A stretch of 64,000 nt of DNA from Lycorma delicatula (Eukaryota > Arthropoda > Insecta > Hemiptera > Fulgoridae): the NCBI RefSeq assembly GCF_047948215.1, contig NC_134461.1, positions 85,804,245-85,868,244 of the forward strand. The letters run 5' to 3'. This document shows, piece by piece, positions 24,815-37,589 of this stretch. The position numbers were made by a program, and so were the translations under genes. Under the pieces are notes generated by a model. It saw nothing but the letters and a program-made list of their open reading frames with translations, ran no database searches and was not told the DNA's origin. How positions within the stretch are numbered: position 1 is the stretch's first letter; every line of letters begins with the position of its first letter.

Positions 24815-25146
24815 TTAGGTTAGGATACCCATCGGGTTGGTCTAGCGGTGAACGCGTCTTCCCAAATCAGCTGATTTTGAAGTCGTGACTTCCAGCGTTC
24901 AAGTCCTAGTGAAGTCAGTTATTTTTACACGGATTTGAATATTAGATCGTGGGTACCGGTGTTCTTTGGTGGTTGGGTTTCAATTAACCACACACATCTC
25001 AGGAATGGTCGAACTGAGACTGTACAAAACTACACTTCATTTACACTCATACATATTATCCTCATTCATCCTTTGAAATATTATCTGAACAGGTAATTAC
25101 TGGAGGATAAACAGGAAAAAGAAAGAAAAAAAGTTTAGGTTAGGAT
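24815..25146 (+). mobile_element. SINE-2 copy with target-site duplication
   Basis: The head is catcgggttggtctagcgg, the B-box region gcgttcaagtcctag, the body contains tacacggatttgaata and ggtgttctttggtggttggg, and the tail is ggaaaaagaaagaaaaaaag. A 12-bp duplication ttaggttaggat lies at 24815-24826 and 25135-25146. The target itself is a short TTAGG run, the insect telomeric unit. Confidence 0.9.
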
Positions 25147-26362
25147 GCAATCTGTTAGAATGATCTTTTATATCGAGATTATTCGTGGGAGTAAAATTTC
25201 AGTTCTGATTGCATATTTTTTGATTCATTAGTTAATAATCTATTCAAATTTATATGAAGACATATTGGTAAGATCTATTTAAAAATGGAGTAGAGATCTA
25301 TTCGTACCAGAAACAGAGTTAAAGAATTTGTCACCTAATGTAACATCTTAGTTTAAAAGTAGTATATTCTCTATCAGTTATGGACGCAGAATTGCTGGCA
25401 ACAAAGGATTATAATAGTATGTAATTCAGGTGAGAGATTCATAATCTTTACTTTCCTGAAAATATGAAGCGAGAGACGACGGCCTTCATAAAATTTCACA
25501 CAAAATAGCATAGAAATGACTATTCATAAACAAAAAAAAACAAGACGTTATAAGTAAGATTCTTACGTAATATGATTTTGTGGGAAAAGAGAAAAGATTT
25601 GTACTTTTTCCTGTGCTTTAACTTTGTTCCCTTTCTCTTATAATTTTTTTTACTTAGTCTTGCCTCCTGATTAATCACTGATATTCGCGTTGAAATTAAA
25701 AAAAAGGAAATTTATTGTATCACTTTCTGTACACCATTATTAACTAGTATCATAATTATTTTTATAAAAAGTCTTTAGAAACGCCATTTTCTGCTTTTCC
25801 AAGTGAATTTGGTGATCAATTTTTCATTAGACTCGATCCTTCTTTTAAGTAATTTATTAATCTATTTTTATTTCATTTAAAATTAGAAATTTGTACGATC
25901 AAAACGATTTTATTAAAAAAGAATCAATCATCATAAACTAATCACGCATTAACACTTTATATTCTCTACAACTGAATTTAAATTATAAAAGTAGAAATTT
26001 TCGGCTGAGAGCCAACCGTTTGTTTGCTCAAAAGAAAGTTACTTATTTACAGTGAAAACGGTTAATATTGTGTTTTTTCAGAGTACTAAATATATATATA
26101 AATAATAATTTATCATAAAATATAAGATATCGCTGATGGTAATTTTAGAAAATAAATATGAAGATAAAAACTCAAATAATTGCAAATTCTAACGAGTTAA
26201 GGAGATAATTTTATCAATTCTACCAACTTAATATCTAATGAAATAATAGAAAGTTAACATAAACCTATGATAGTAATTTTAGTCACGAATAGATAGGTAA
26301 TTTTGAAACAGTTAAAAAAATAAATTTCATAAGAAAATACGTCTTTTCAAAAGTCGATAAAA
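25147..26362. other. AT-rich stretch without gene
   Basis: No recognised element or coding frame. Confidence 0.5.
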
Positions 26363-27072
26363 TAAGAAATTGCTCAATCTCTATTAAGATTAAAAATTAT
26401 AATAAAAAAAACCATGCGTTGTTTCTGACGCACGGCTTACACACACAACTAAATTTAAAATATTTATCATTTTATTAAAATATAATATTTTTTCGTTTAT
26501 TTAATTCAATGATTTTAACTAAAGCGCGCGCGCATACCGTATTTAATTCGAGCGGATGTGGCGGTACTAGGGGCGACGGTAGGCACTAACTTAACTAATG
26601 TGATTTCACAACTTACATGGAACAAACTTCGTTTGTACAGTCCGCAGACTGGTGTAGCCGCGAAGCTTAACGTTCCAGGTACCGAGTTAGCCGGTAACCG
26701 AGTTTGAGACCCAGCCAGACCGAATTACTTTTTTTTTACACGTCGTTTTTACAAGTCGAAAATTTAATGATATCAGTGCTTCATACATAAAAGTAATCTG
26801 AACAAGTTTGGTCAAAATCGATCCAGTAGTTCTGGAAATGTAAGATATGATTTATAGGCCAACACCGAACACAGGTACATACAAACATTAACATCCGGAA
26901 AATTTCCATCCGGTTTTTTTGTTTTTTGGGTTCCAAAAACAAAGGAGGTGTCAAAACCTAAGGAGTGTCACCTAAGGAGGTGTCAAAACATCAAGATCCT
27001 GTGGAAACTGCATATGCCGAAATTAGACCGATTACAATACTTTCCCTTCTAAAAAAAACGAGGAAGTAAAAT
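26363..27072 (+). repeat. Dispersed repeat R5, most complete copy
   Basis: The left half is as in 24295-24660. The right half (from about 26747) matches 42290-42690: aaaatttaatgatatcagtg, gtagttctggaaat, ccaacaccgaacaca, aacatccggaaaat and gattacaatactttccc. It ends with a hairpin-like TACTTTCC...AGGAAGTA arrangement (27038-27068). No open frame. Confidence 0.83.
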
Positions 27073-28822
27073 CCTCAGTCTTTTAACAATTATTCTTGAA
27101 CATTTCAATGCAGATAATTTTAATTGAAAGACATTATTATTACATCAAACGTTTATTACAATCCTTATTTTTGTTAAATATTGATTAAAAGGGTCAGGAT
27201 TCAAATGAAGTATACAATAATATTATCTGGAATAATCGGTCCGTATTTATTTAACGACAATGATGAGAATGATGGTGTTGTCATTTAAGAGCTATATGTC
27301 TTTACGTTTAAAAAAATCAATTTGAGTAATTTAAAATACGAAAGAAATTTGAAATCATCCAGACACGTGCTTTCAACAGGCCGGAACGACCGATGACACA
27401 GCTAGTTGTTCAGTGAGCCAATTAAACGATTGTTTCCGCACCACATTATCTGCAGACAATGGTATTATTCCTTGATCTTTAATATCACCGAATCTCACAT
27501 CAAAGAATTTTTTCCTAAGGATCTATTTTAAAGAGTACGATATTTAGTGATTCACTCACACGATATGTTGAACTAAATGAAAATTTTGTCATGAATTTAC
27601 CGCAAATCCTGTGATTATACCGTTGTGTTATGGAAAACGTAAAATCTCCGACTAAAATCGTAATAATGGACAATTTCAGAAATCATAATTTTTTACGGTG
27701 AAATTAAATTCTATTAAATAGACTATCAATAAATGGTAAAAGTACTTTTTTATGTGTAAATAAAAAAAATTATTTTAAAAAATGGGTTGTTTTATTGGCT
27801 TAACTACTAAATTCATTCAGCTTATGTTACCGAAAAAAAAAATGATTTAAAAAAACTTCTCATTGAGTGGGGATTAACTATAACGCAATAGATACTAACA
27901 GGATTCATGTTGGATTTTTACTGGCAGTTCAGACAATTATAACATGATTATAGTTATTATTTTAATGTTAATAATTATTATAAATCAATAAATAATGTAT
28001 TGTTGAATGGTTAAAGCTTAGTTATTTATTTTCTTTATGTAATTGTTGCAACAAGATATTAATTGTGTTATTAGTTGTTGTAATTAAGTATAGTTTTGTT
28101 TCTTAAATATAGTTTTAGTTACTAAACCTAATACATAACAAATATTTAAGAAATAATTTGTTCATTAGTTTTTAAATATATAGTTTAATTTTGTTACATT
28201 AAATTTTTATAATTGTACTACTATTGTAACTATTATAACTATTAGAAAAAAAAACTAATAATATCTTTAGTTGTTACATAAAAATTGGTTATTACATTAA
28301 CCACTTAATAATGTAATAATAATTCTTTAGTATATCTGTCGACAGACTTAGGTCTGACAGATGATCATGTAAGTTTTAAATTGTAAATAAATAAATAATA
28401 AATAAATAAATGTACATATGTTTGTTTAATGTAGTGTAACAAAAGACTGAAAAGCCTAATTCATAGATTAATAATAATTGCTTAGCTTAAATAAAATTTT
28501 TAATCATTATCACACGTTGGTGTTTTCAACATACGGATAGTCGACCTCGGCATCTTTAGGAGAATCAGTGCAGGATGTAGTATAGCCATACTTAATAATG
28601 ACCTTGACTTAAAATGAACACTTATTACTTATTCAAAGGTAGAAAGGCTACAGCTTATTTATTATATTATACATTGTTAGAAATACAATCTGCGATGTGT
28701 AACATAAGATGTTATGCGTCATTAATAACGAAAACAAACTTGAAATTTATTTAATAAATCAATGGGTATTAAAAAAAAAAATCTAAATTCACAGTTAAAA
28801 AATTACAAGTCATAGTTCAATT
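27073..28822. other. AT-rich stretch without gene
   Basis: It includes the hairpin and TAAA tail at 28334-28415. The remainder is unassigned; 28000-28330 is extremely AT-rich. Confidence 0.5.
28334..28415 (+). repeat. Hairpin followed by (TAAA)n tail, possible LINE 3' end
   Basis: atctgtcgacagacttaggt folds on itself with the following ctgacagat (28334-28362), and a taaataaataaataataa tail follows within 50 bp. A 3' stem-loop plus short tandem tail is typical of several non-LTR retrotransposon 3' ends. No coding remnant is seen directly upstream. Confidence 0.4.
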
Positions 28823-29320
28823 AAAAAATATTTAGGAAACATAATCCGTAAAAACATGAGAGATAAGGCAGCCTTGGAAGTTCAGAGATTCAAATTATAA
28901 AAACTAAATTTCCTAAAGAAAGAGATTTATAACAAAAAGAATACTTCTTTGAATGCAAAATTGAGACATTAAAATTCTGTAATCACACCAATGATTTTTT
29001 ACAAAATTTAAACAGCAAATCTGACTAGCCTAGAAAATTTTCTCAAAATCGAAAAGAAAATTCTAGGGAGAATCTTACGATCCCAGAAAAACGGAAGAAG
29101 GGTACAGACTAAAATCAAATACGGAAATTCATAAAACTCAAGAAAATTTGGAAATCGTAATTAGAAAACGAAGATACGTGATCCGAATTAATGCAAAAAG
29201 ATTAAACAAACTAATCTTCGAAAAACTTTATAAGCCAAACAGGAAGAGGATGTATAAACCAGATGAGAGGGGATTTTCAAAACCTAAAGATAAAAGAGCA
29301 GGAGAGGAAGGTTTGGATAA
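28823..29320 (+). mobile_element. LINE reverse transcriptase, C-terminal remnant (LINE-b)
   Basis: In shifting frames the translation gives KYLGNIIRKN, YNKKNTSLNAKLRHY, a weak LENFLKIEKKILGRIL and RLKSNTEIHKTQENLEI, then IRKRRY. This is the motif order of the post-thumb region in a widespread insect LINE group (KYLGE, NAKLRHY, ERKILRKILGP, YRLRSN). Stops and frameshifts are frequent. The 5' part is missing. A SINE-2 copy is inserted about 50 bp downstream. Confidence 0.78.
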
Positions 29321-29362
29321 ATGAAGTTTCCCCCCTCACTGTTGGGCCGGATCTTTGAAATT

Positions 29363-29670
29363 AGGTATAACACACTGGGTTGGTCTAGTGGTGAACGCAT
29401 CTTCTCAAAGCAGCTGATTTGGAAGTCGAGAGTTCCAGCATTCAAGTCCTACCTAGTAAAGTGAATTATTTTTACACGGATTTGAATACTAGATCATGGA
29501 TACCGGTGTTCTTTGGTGGTTGTGGTCAATTAACCACACATCTCAGGAATGTTCGAACTGAGACTGTACAAGACTACACTTCATTTACACTCATACATAT
29601 CATCCTCTGAAGTATTAGCTAAAAGGTAATTACCAGAAGCTAGACCGGAAAAAGAAAGAGGTATAACACA
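29363..29670 (+). mobile_element. SINE-2 copy with perfect target-site duplication
   Basis: It starts ctgggttggtctagtgg just after the left repeat and ends gaccggaaaaagaaag. The exact 12-bp duplication aggtataacaca is at 29363-29374 and 29659-29670. Frames of 63 and 91 codons overlapping it are chance frames in the SINE. Confidence 0.92.
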
Positions 29671-30817
29671 GCACAGGAGAGTGTCCATATACTCAAACAG
29701 GCCTCCGTGCCTACCAGCTACATCCGACTCGACAGGTCGGTCCGCCGGTTGGATCTTTCCTTCGTGCCTGCCTCTGGAAAAATGACGTTTAGAGAAATAT
29801 AACGCAAAAGTTCCTGAAAACGGTTGAATTCCGAAAATGAGAAGAAAAAGAAGCAAAAGAAAAATGATATTGCTGTGGTCCCTAATAGGCCGCTTCGAAA
29901 TAAAAAAAAATTACAATCATAGTCAAGAATGGTGTTTTTTTTAAATTTTATATTCATTTCTTAAAGTTGAATGAAAAACTCTGTAAAAAGAAATCTATAT
30001 TACGAAGGAAAGAAGTGTTATTTGAAGAAAACATTTTTTTGCAATTTCAACATTAATGATGCGGTAAAACAAACATTAATACTAGTCAGAATTACTTTCT
30101 CTAGAGTAATGATTCTCAGTAAATATATATAAAGTTCTAATCGTTAACAGAGTGAGAGTTAAATATCAATCGTAAATATAATATCAAATATAAAAAAAAT
30201 ATCAATTGTAGAGTTAAATATCACATGGAGATCGGTTGGCTGTGTATGCTATTAAACAACCGTATATTTGATTCATGAAGAAAACAAAGGGAAATCATTT
30301 CATTGTTCAGAAGTCTGGGTTGGAATGCTACTTACTCTTTGAGATTGGTTCTGTCATTTTCGTTAAGTGTTTTTCAACTCATATCAACTTTCTTGCAACC
30401 ATAAAGGAAATAGAGATTAACGTATATACATGAAGTAATTTAGTACAATTCAATTAGTGTTAAAACAGTTAATTTACCCTTTTTTTTTCGTGTACCCTGC
30501 AATGTATGATTTTTCGGTAATCGAAATTTTTGTTAATTATAATATTTCCCTTATTTATTTATTAAGTCCATTTTTAATAGACTAAGATTTATTTAAGTTT
30601 CAAGTTCACTTATTTAAATTTTGGATGTTTTAGTCTCTTAACAGTTAAGAGATTTTTTCCCCAAACAAACAGCAGTGTAATTAAAATTAAAACTTAACTC
30701 CTTTTGTTTCAAGAACTACAGCAAATTTATAAAGCTTTACTAAACGATATAATTAAAGATGAAATAAAATGTCAACGAAAAGTTAAAAATGTTAAAACGA
30801 CAAATGGAGTATTCCTT

Positions 30818-30862
<45 letters not shown>

Positions 30863-30864
30863 AT
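30818..30864. repeat. (AT)n-(GT)n microsatellite
   Basis: A pure AT run followed by about four GT units. Confidence 0.95.
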
Positions 30865-31404
30865 ATTTCTCTTAATTTACATATAAAAAAACTTTATTAT
30901 TTATCTTGATGACATCAATAAACAATATTATAAAATATCATTTCTACCACAAAAGAACAAAAGAATAGGCGGTATTGTTTAAAGAAAAATGATATTAAAT
31001 GATGCAAATAATCTTCCCCATGACAAATTGATATTGTTATTGTATTGTAGACGCTTTATTATCGTTATTTTTTATTCTTTTTCGTTGTCCTTCAAACAAG
31101 TAAATGAAACATGAAATTTTATATATCATGAACTGATATTTTTGTGAGAAAATATCATCAGCTCTTTTTTTTTATTTTATCATTTACTTTAATACAATCA
31201 TTTTTTAACTTCATAAAAATATATCTACAACTTAATAATTCATGCTTTTTAAATATTCGAATAACAGTCATTCCATATAACCGTTAAAAAAAATTATACT
31301 ACGCATAAAATAAATATAAAACTTAATCCAAAGAACAAATTTTCATTTTATGTAATTAAATCAATATGTGTTTTGTATTTGATTTATAAACTTACAATAC
31401 GTAA

Positions 31405-31420
31405 CCCGTTTATAAACGGG
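31405..31420. repeat. Perfect 16-bp palindrome
   Basis: CCCGTTTATAAACGGG, with no unpaired centre. Function unknown. Confidence 0.9.
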
Positions 31421-31504
31421 CTATGTTAATATAATTATTACTTAATGCTGTATTTTGGCCACTGACAAATACTATTTTGAATTAATCTTTTTTTTTCACG
31501 TAAC

Positions 31505-31589
31505 ATAAAAAGATTTTTTACCAAATTTTCGAAGAAAAGTACAATATTACTTTCGCATGTGGGACTAAAATGAATCTTCTTTACGTTTT

Positions 31590-31625
<36 letters not shown>

Positions 31626-31630
31626 AAATA
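31505..31630 (+). repeat. Dispersed repeat R4, fragment ending in AT palindrome
   Basis: ttttcgaagaaaagtacaat, then attactttcgcatg, then aatgaatcttctttacgttt match R4. It breaks off into an (AT)n run bracketed by ttcctt and aaggaa, giving one long self-complementary stretch (31588-31627). Confidence 0.75.
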
Positions 31631-31949
31631 ATTTTCCTTAATAATTTTTAATAACAAACTTATTTATTTATAAATAAAAATTATTTAATCGAGAATATTG
31701 TTTTTAGATTTTTCTTAAATTCTGATAAAAGATAAATAAAGATTTTTGTTAAAAATGTAGAAGGAATATACGATTATAAAACGAATTGTTGCCCAACACT
31801 TAAATAAAGAAAAACAAAACATGGGAGATAAGAAAATTGAACAATCATTGTCAGACCAAATCCATCTTCTTAATGAACTGAAATAATCCAAGATATACTG
31901 ATAAGCAAAAACCCAATAAAGATAAATAAAAAATGTATTACAATCTCCA

Positions 31950-32372
31950 ATCTAGCATCCCGTCGCAGCTTCGCGCGCGCTATATGGTTACTTGCGTTTC
32001 CCATCGCGGTAAGGGTCATTAGCCGGTCATGGCTCGCTTCGTTCGCCCTTCCCATCTAGCCAGAGGGCTCTGTCCTTTGGACCCGTTGTGTTCAATAAAA
32101 TCAAACTTGTAAGAATAATAATGATAAATTAAGGGATGTTTATAAAAAATATCATTTTATTGTAATTTCTTCAGAAGAACACTTTGATCAGTATTAGACC
32201 TGAAACTTTGAGTGATCTAAGAATGTGGGTTTCAAAACAGTCAGCTTCCATCTTAAAAATATTAGTCAGAACTGGTTATCATTACTTCAAAGGGTAAAAA
32301 TGTATTTTGCCCGGTTCTTAGCGTTAACCGACAAACACTAATTACCTATTATTAGGAGATGACCGTATTTCC
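31950..32372 (+). repeat. Dispersed repeat R6, internally deleted copy
   Basis: The left part (ggctcgcttcgttcgccctt, then gggctctgtcctttggaccc) and the right part (gaaactttgagtgatct, then ggagatgaccgtatttc) match the two ends of the 46545-47466 copy, but some 500 bp present there are missing here. The orientation label is arbitrary. No intact frame; the 61-codon minus-strand frame lies inside the repeat. Confidence 0.75.
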
Positions 32373-32519
32373 TTTTTCATTTTTTAATTACTTTATGTAT
32401 TTTAGTCAAGAAACCGGAAGCAAATGCAGCCAATCGCAGTAACAGTGGCTGTGTTGGTTGAGCCGCAGCGTCGTACACCGTTGCACCCCCTAAAAATCAA
32501 AATTGAAAACACTCGAAAA

Positions 32520-33345
32520 CCCTAGTTTTTAGATATTTATCTGAAGAATATTTTTGCAAGCCCCAATCTAATGAATATCTCATTTAGCATAGTCGGAAAT
32601 GTGGAAAATTTGTTATCATTGTTGAAATTTTTTTTACCTTTCTTCATTCCTTTCAAGGTCGAATTTATTTCGAAAAATTTAATTGGTTTTTAGATATTTA
32701 CATGAAAATTACAAACCAAAAGTTAAGGTGATATCTTCATTTGTTACCGAGAAATTAAAAAAAAAAAAAATAGTCAATTTCATTGTTACTTTATTCTAAC
32801 CCTTTATTCTCGTAATTTCAAAAAATCCTTTCTTAATATCCACTGAAACCGTAAGAAAAACATGTATACAAATTTTCGTCAATATCTCCAGAACTATTAA
32901 ATTAAATTCATTGAAATCTAAATATGCTTGAAATTTAAATTCAAATAGTCGTGTTCGTGAAGTCGTACGTGTGAAATTTTTATGAAGATTGGTTAAGTAG
33001 TTCCTGAGTTTCGCTCAATTTAAGATCGAACAGACTACATAGCCTAAATTTGAGATATTACTATCGGTTGTATGGTGTGATTCGGGGGGGGGGGGGGATG
33101 AAAGTGGCTTTTCTTTACGTTTTGAAGTATGAGAAGTACGAAAATACCATTCATGTATCAAATTTTGGGGCTCGAAAATAAACACTGGATCAATTTCATT
33201 GAAATTTAGATATGCTATAGTAGTGTATCAAAAGTTTTTTACATGTGAAAATTTGATGAATATTGATTGAGTCGTTCTTCAGTTATGATCAATTTAAGAT
33301 CGATAACAGACAAAGTAACCTCAATTTGAATTATCGCATCCCCCC
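32520..33345 (+). repeat. Dispersed repeat R4, extended or partly duplicated copy
   Basis: R4 motifs occur twice. At about 32870-33030 there are caatatctccagaactatta, attcattgaaatctaaatat, gaagattggttaagtagttc and gcccaatttaagatc-like sequence; at about 33110-33330 there are ttctttacgttttgaagtat, tcatgtatcaaattttgggg and caatttaagatcgataacag. Between them lies a 14-base G run (33084-33097). This suggests two R4 units head to tail. Confidence 0.7.
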
Positions 33346-34272
33346 ATTCTCTATTTGATACGTAATTTTCTAATAATTTATTTTTCACCATAAAATTCTT
33401 TGGATTCCTATTATAACTTGGTTATCTGAAATCCTACTTAAACAACTGTGATGTAATTTAAATAAAAAAATAAATTTAATAAAAACAATTTGGCAAAAAC
33501 TTATACAGTATATTGAAGGTTAAAATTTTATGGCAATTATTTTGAATTTTTTAAAACATAAGACAATTATATATATTAACTAACAATCTCTATTTTACAA
33601 TTATGATTTACGATCATTTCACAGTCATTATTGGGAATATTTCATAATAATGATCAATGGTAAAGTGATAAAATATATAATTTAATAAAATAAATAAATT
33701 TATTTTATGTACGTTAATAATTAACGTTATATATTAAATACGTTAATAATAAACAGTAATGTTGACTTCAAAATAAAGAATTACAGCTCGATTGCCAAAT
33801 GAAGAATAGTAGTCTACTAAACAGATATAGTCTTGTAACGATATAACTAGAACACTATTTTTAAATACAAACTAATTTTTTCTCAGATAAAGCTTTTGTA
33901 TTGACAACCGAGCATATACAAGCGTATTGAATGCCTATCTAGAAAAAACGAGGTTAAATTTACCGTATTGCTTTAAAAAAATTGTATAATTATACGTTTT
34001 AGAGCTAAATACATAAATGAATAATACATTATTCATTATTTTGTAATTTGTGAACATTAATTTATTGTGAGTAGTTTTTAATATTGTATAAATCATTGTT
34101 TTAACTTTTACGGATTCATATGTTAAATTTAAATAATGCACAATAAAAACCGGTATTGTAAATGTAGAAAAAATAAATTGTCTATCTAGAGAATATTTCC
34201 AAATTTAAAATAGAAATTTATTTATTGAAACATATACTATCCATCAGTACTACGATAACACATTATGAAACT
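33346..34272. other. AT-rich stretch without gene
   Basis: No recognised element. Confidence 0.5.
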
Positions 34273-34790
34273 ATGGTTAAACTAGATTCATTATATGGTA
34301 TAGAATGTTTACACACAAAGGAAGAAATTGGCACGTAGAAATTATTGAAAAGAAAGAAAAGACAATTTTCAGTATTTTATCTATTAAAGTAGAGAGAAAA
34401 TATAAATTAAGAAGCAAAAAAGATCTGTACAAGAAAATTGAAAAAAATATTAACAACATTCAAGAAGAGAAGGTTAATGTTCTACGGTCATATTATAAGA
34501 ATGAATAAACATAATATTAGCGAAAAAGGTAATGGATTATTTTTAAAAAGAGAAAACGACAACAAACTCGTTTAAAGAAATTAAGGGTGACATGGAAAAG
34601 GAAAATATCATAAATGAAGATTTCGAGAATAAAAGTGAATGTAGAGAGGTGATAAACAAAATAAAGTATCTACAGATTGAAGGGAAGACACCAAATCCGA
34701 ATTTAAAATGGAATGAAGAAGGAAAGAAGGAAAGTACATGCACTTAGAATGAGTGTAATGAGAAGAAAGGAAAAACAAACATAAAATAAA
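34273..34790 (+). mobile_element. LINE reverse transcriptase, C-terminal remnant (LINE-b)
   Basis: In shifting frames: KLDSLYGIECLH, then a block ending ERKYKLRSKKDLYKKIEK, then FYGHIIRMNKHN (near 34485-34520), and at the end KWNEEGKKE. The order (LYASECL, ILGP, YRLRSN, FYGHxxRM, W...ERKK) is that of the LINE-b tail, and YKLRSKKDLY is homologous to RLKSNTEIHK at 29.1 kb. The 67-codon frame at 34305-34508 is part of it. Frameshifts make it dead. Confidence 0.8.
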
Positions 34791-34829
34791 AAATCGTAAT
34801 TGCAACCTTATGCGTAATCCTATGAGAAA

Positions 34830-35392
34830 AAAATCTGATATGGATAACACATGACTTCCTTCTACGCCTATTAAATTACATTTACACATTTTTTTTTTTG
34901 AATGGAAAGTACATAAAATTTTATTTCATTAAAAAATTCAAATATTTTTTCTTTTTTTTGTTGTTATTGAATTATTATTCATCGTAAAACTTTTTAACAA
35001 TGAGAGGTTAATAAATTAATAAATAAAAAAAAGTGTTTTTTTTTTAAATTAAAAAAAAAAGGTGAAAAAAAAGATGATGAAGTTAATTTGAACCGATATG
35101 CCTTCCCCTAAGATCAAAATATCTCATTAATTAAAATTTTATTTGGCTATAACTCTGGAGCCAATGAAATAAGTACCATTTATGATATATCGTTAAAAAG
35201 CTCTCCATTAGGACTTATTATTGCAGTTAAGAAAAGTCCAAAATCCAAATGTTTTTTGGATTTTCGGCTTTTTTGGACACTTTTGATACAGTCGATTACA
35301 TTCAAAAAGGGGAGGGCAAAACTAGATGTTACAGCAGTCCTAAATCCAATATTTCAACATTCTATGGCTAATCAATTTCCGACATATTCAAC
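34830..35392 (-). repeat. Dispersed repeat R1, reversed, left end missing
   Basis: The reversed order of R1 motifs is clear: catgacttccttctacgcc, then aaccgatatgccttccccta, then attgcagttaagaaaa, then atttcaacattctatggcta. It lacks the first 130 bp of R1 and abuts an R3 copy. Confidence 0.83.
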
Positions 35393-35735
35393 TCAAATTT
35401 CGACATATCTTCCGCATTTCACATCTCTCAGACCCTAAAACCACGTCAATATATACATATATTTCTTGTGGACACTATAACTCCCGTAATTCTGCCCCAA
35501 TCACTTTTCAAATTGTTCCTTAAAAATAAATCGTCCCAAAATCTCGATCGAGTTCGTTAACAGCCAAAATTGGACCATGGGGATGGAAATGGAAGCTTTT
35601 TCGAAAAAAACAAAATATTGCTATAACTTTCTTATTAAGTAAAATATCGAATTCGTTTAAAATTCTTACTATTCTTTGGGTAGGGCCTAAAATTTATCTA
35701 AGTAATGTTTTTTGATATCAACAACTATGTTGATA
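35393..35735 (-). repeat. Dispersed repeat R3, reversed right half
   Basis: Reversed R3 landmarks: ttcttgtggacactataact, atctcgatcgagttcgttaa, tcttattaagtaaaatatcg and ttctttgggtagggc. It joins the R1 copy without a gap. Confidence 0.82.
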
Positions 35736-37221
35736 ACGATAACCGGATAACGATGGAGACATTCATAATGACAGGACGTTAAGTTGGCACAATTTTAAAC
35801 ACGTGACGACCACTGTTATATTTTATATACGTACTTTACATAAACAAATTTACATATGACAACGAAATTTTAGTTTTATTAAGAATATAATATACATTTT
35901 TAAGTTCCTGATGATGCAATTCTATTCCGAAAGCGCTTGAACGCATAAAAAAAATTGTTGGTAAATGGGTTTTTTAATTATTAAATAATAATGGTCGCTG
36001 GTGCATGATTAATATTAATTTGTAATGCATCAATAAAAGTGGTGTGTTGTATTAATGCTATGCATAGTGACTTAGGAAAAGAGGTTTTAATACGCGAGCA
36101 GACGCTGTTGTATAGCTTAAATTTTTTGCATTTCATATTAGTATGTTATGTTACCGGAGCTGATAAAATTGCAACTTTCATGCAGATCAGAGAGCAATAC
36201 AAAGCAACCTAATTCTCCTAGTTCCATCTGTTCTTTTTTGGTCGGAATAGTGATAAATTAACAACCCTGTTATTTTTGTACCACCCCTTAAAATAGTTCT
36301 ATAGGCTTATTTATTAGTAGCAGAAGTTATTCTGAGCTTTATAAAGATTTATAAATTCTAGAAAGTAATGAGGAACGTAATAATTATTTTATCGTGAGAG
36401 CTGATATTGTTCTCAACATATTTATATGCATAATATCTGTGCTAGTGAAACTTTAACCTTGATTTTTTATAGTTGCTATGTTTCTTCTACGAATAGCCCG
36501 AACTAGTTTATTGTTATATTATACATATATTTATATTCAGTTGAATACTATTTGTGAATGCATAATGTTAATTGATTCTGGAAGGTTTCCAGTTGTTTCT
36601 AGTGTAATTCTGTATTGTACAGTCGTAGTGAAATTTAGATTACATTATTAAATTTGGCAGCACAAATTAATCTCTGTATATTAATTTTGTATGTGTAAAA
36701 TTCTAAAATAATGAGTTGTTATGGAAACCACGTCTTTTACAGAAAAAAAAAACTTTCTTTTTTTAACTGAGAATAATTAATTTTTATAAAATTGAAATTA
36801 AACTGTGCATTATTCAAAGTAACTTTTTTTTAAAGCTTTAAACTGCATAAAGAAAAAACACTGAAGAAAATTAACTAATAAACTAGATTTTCTGCTTTTT
36901 AGTAAAATAAAAAATTAGTAGGCCATAAGAAACGAAATGAACTTTATTCTAAAAAAATTGTTCAGAAATTTCCTAAGTGAATTTTTTTATTTAACTGAAA
37001 TTAATTCTAAAAATTAACAACTAGGATGATGAAATTAAAAAAAAATGTCCGTTACATTATAAAACACATATTTATGTCAATTTTAATAAATTATGTAAAA
37101 AAATATTTATTAAAAGAGCAAATAAAATCCCCGTAATTTTTAAAAAAAAACATCATTACTTCATCACGTAAGATCAATATTTAATATTTGTAGTACTTCT
37201 AGGGGATGAAAAATATCCCAT
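35736..37221. other. AT-rich stretch without gene
   Basis: No recognised repeat or coding region. Confidence 0.5.
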
Positions 37222-37284
37222 GGTTTACTGGGATTCGAATTCAGAAAAAGACGACGACGTCACCAGTTCACCAAGAAGCTGAGG
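37222..37284 (-). mobile_element. tRNA-like SINE head
   Basis: The minus strand reads cttcttggtgaactggtgac (A-box) and, 22 bases on, gaattcgaatcccag (B-box), at correct spacing. The discriminator and acceptor stem are not evident. Most likely a SINE head or tRNA pseudogene. Confidence 0.5.
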
Positions 37285-37589
37285 AAAATTATACTTTTAA
37301 AAATTTAGATTTATCTTGTAATCAAAAACAGCTGTTATTATATTTCAATTAATGAACAGAGAAAGCTGATATACTAAATATGCTAAACTGGTACATTCTT
37401 GCAGCGATGCAAAGAATACCACGTTTAATATTCTATATTTTTTATTTATTTATTTTTTGTATTGACAACCTTGAGTACATACTCAACGATTATCTATCGA
37501 CATAAAATTTCGTTATTTTCATTTCGTCAATTATAAAACTAGATAGTTTATACATTTTAAAACTATGTTATTCCAAACGTATAAATTAT

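Larger units (their letters stand above)
29671..31504. other. Mostly AT-rich; GC-richer start
   Basis: 29675-29800 is clearly GC-richer, with a plus-strand frame reading IRLDRSVRRLDLSF. Since it continues the sequence interrupted by the SINE-2 insertion, it may belong to the LINE-b copy or to another element. The rest is AT-rich with an AT/GT microsatellite at 30818-30864. Confidence 0.45.
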
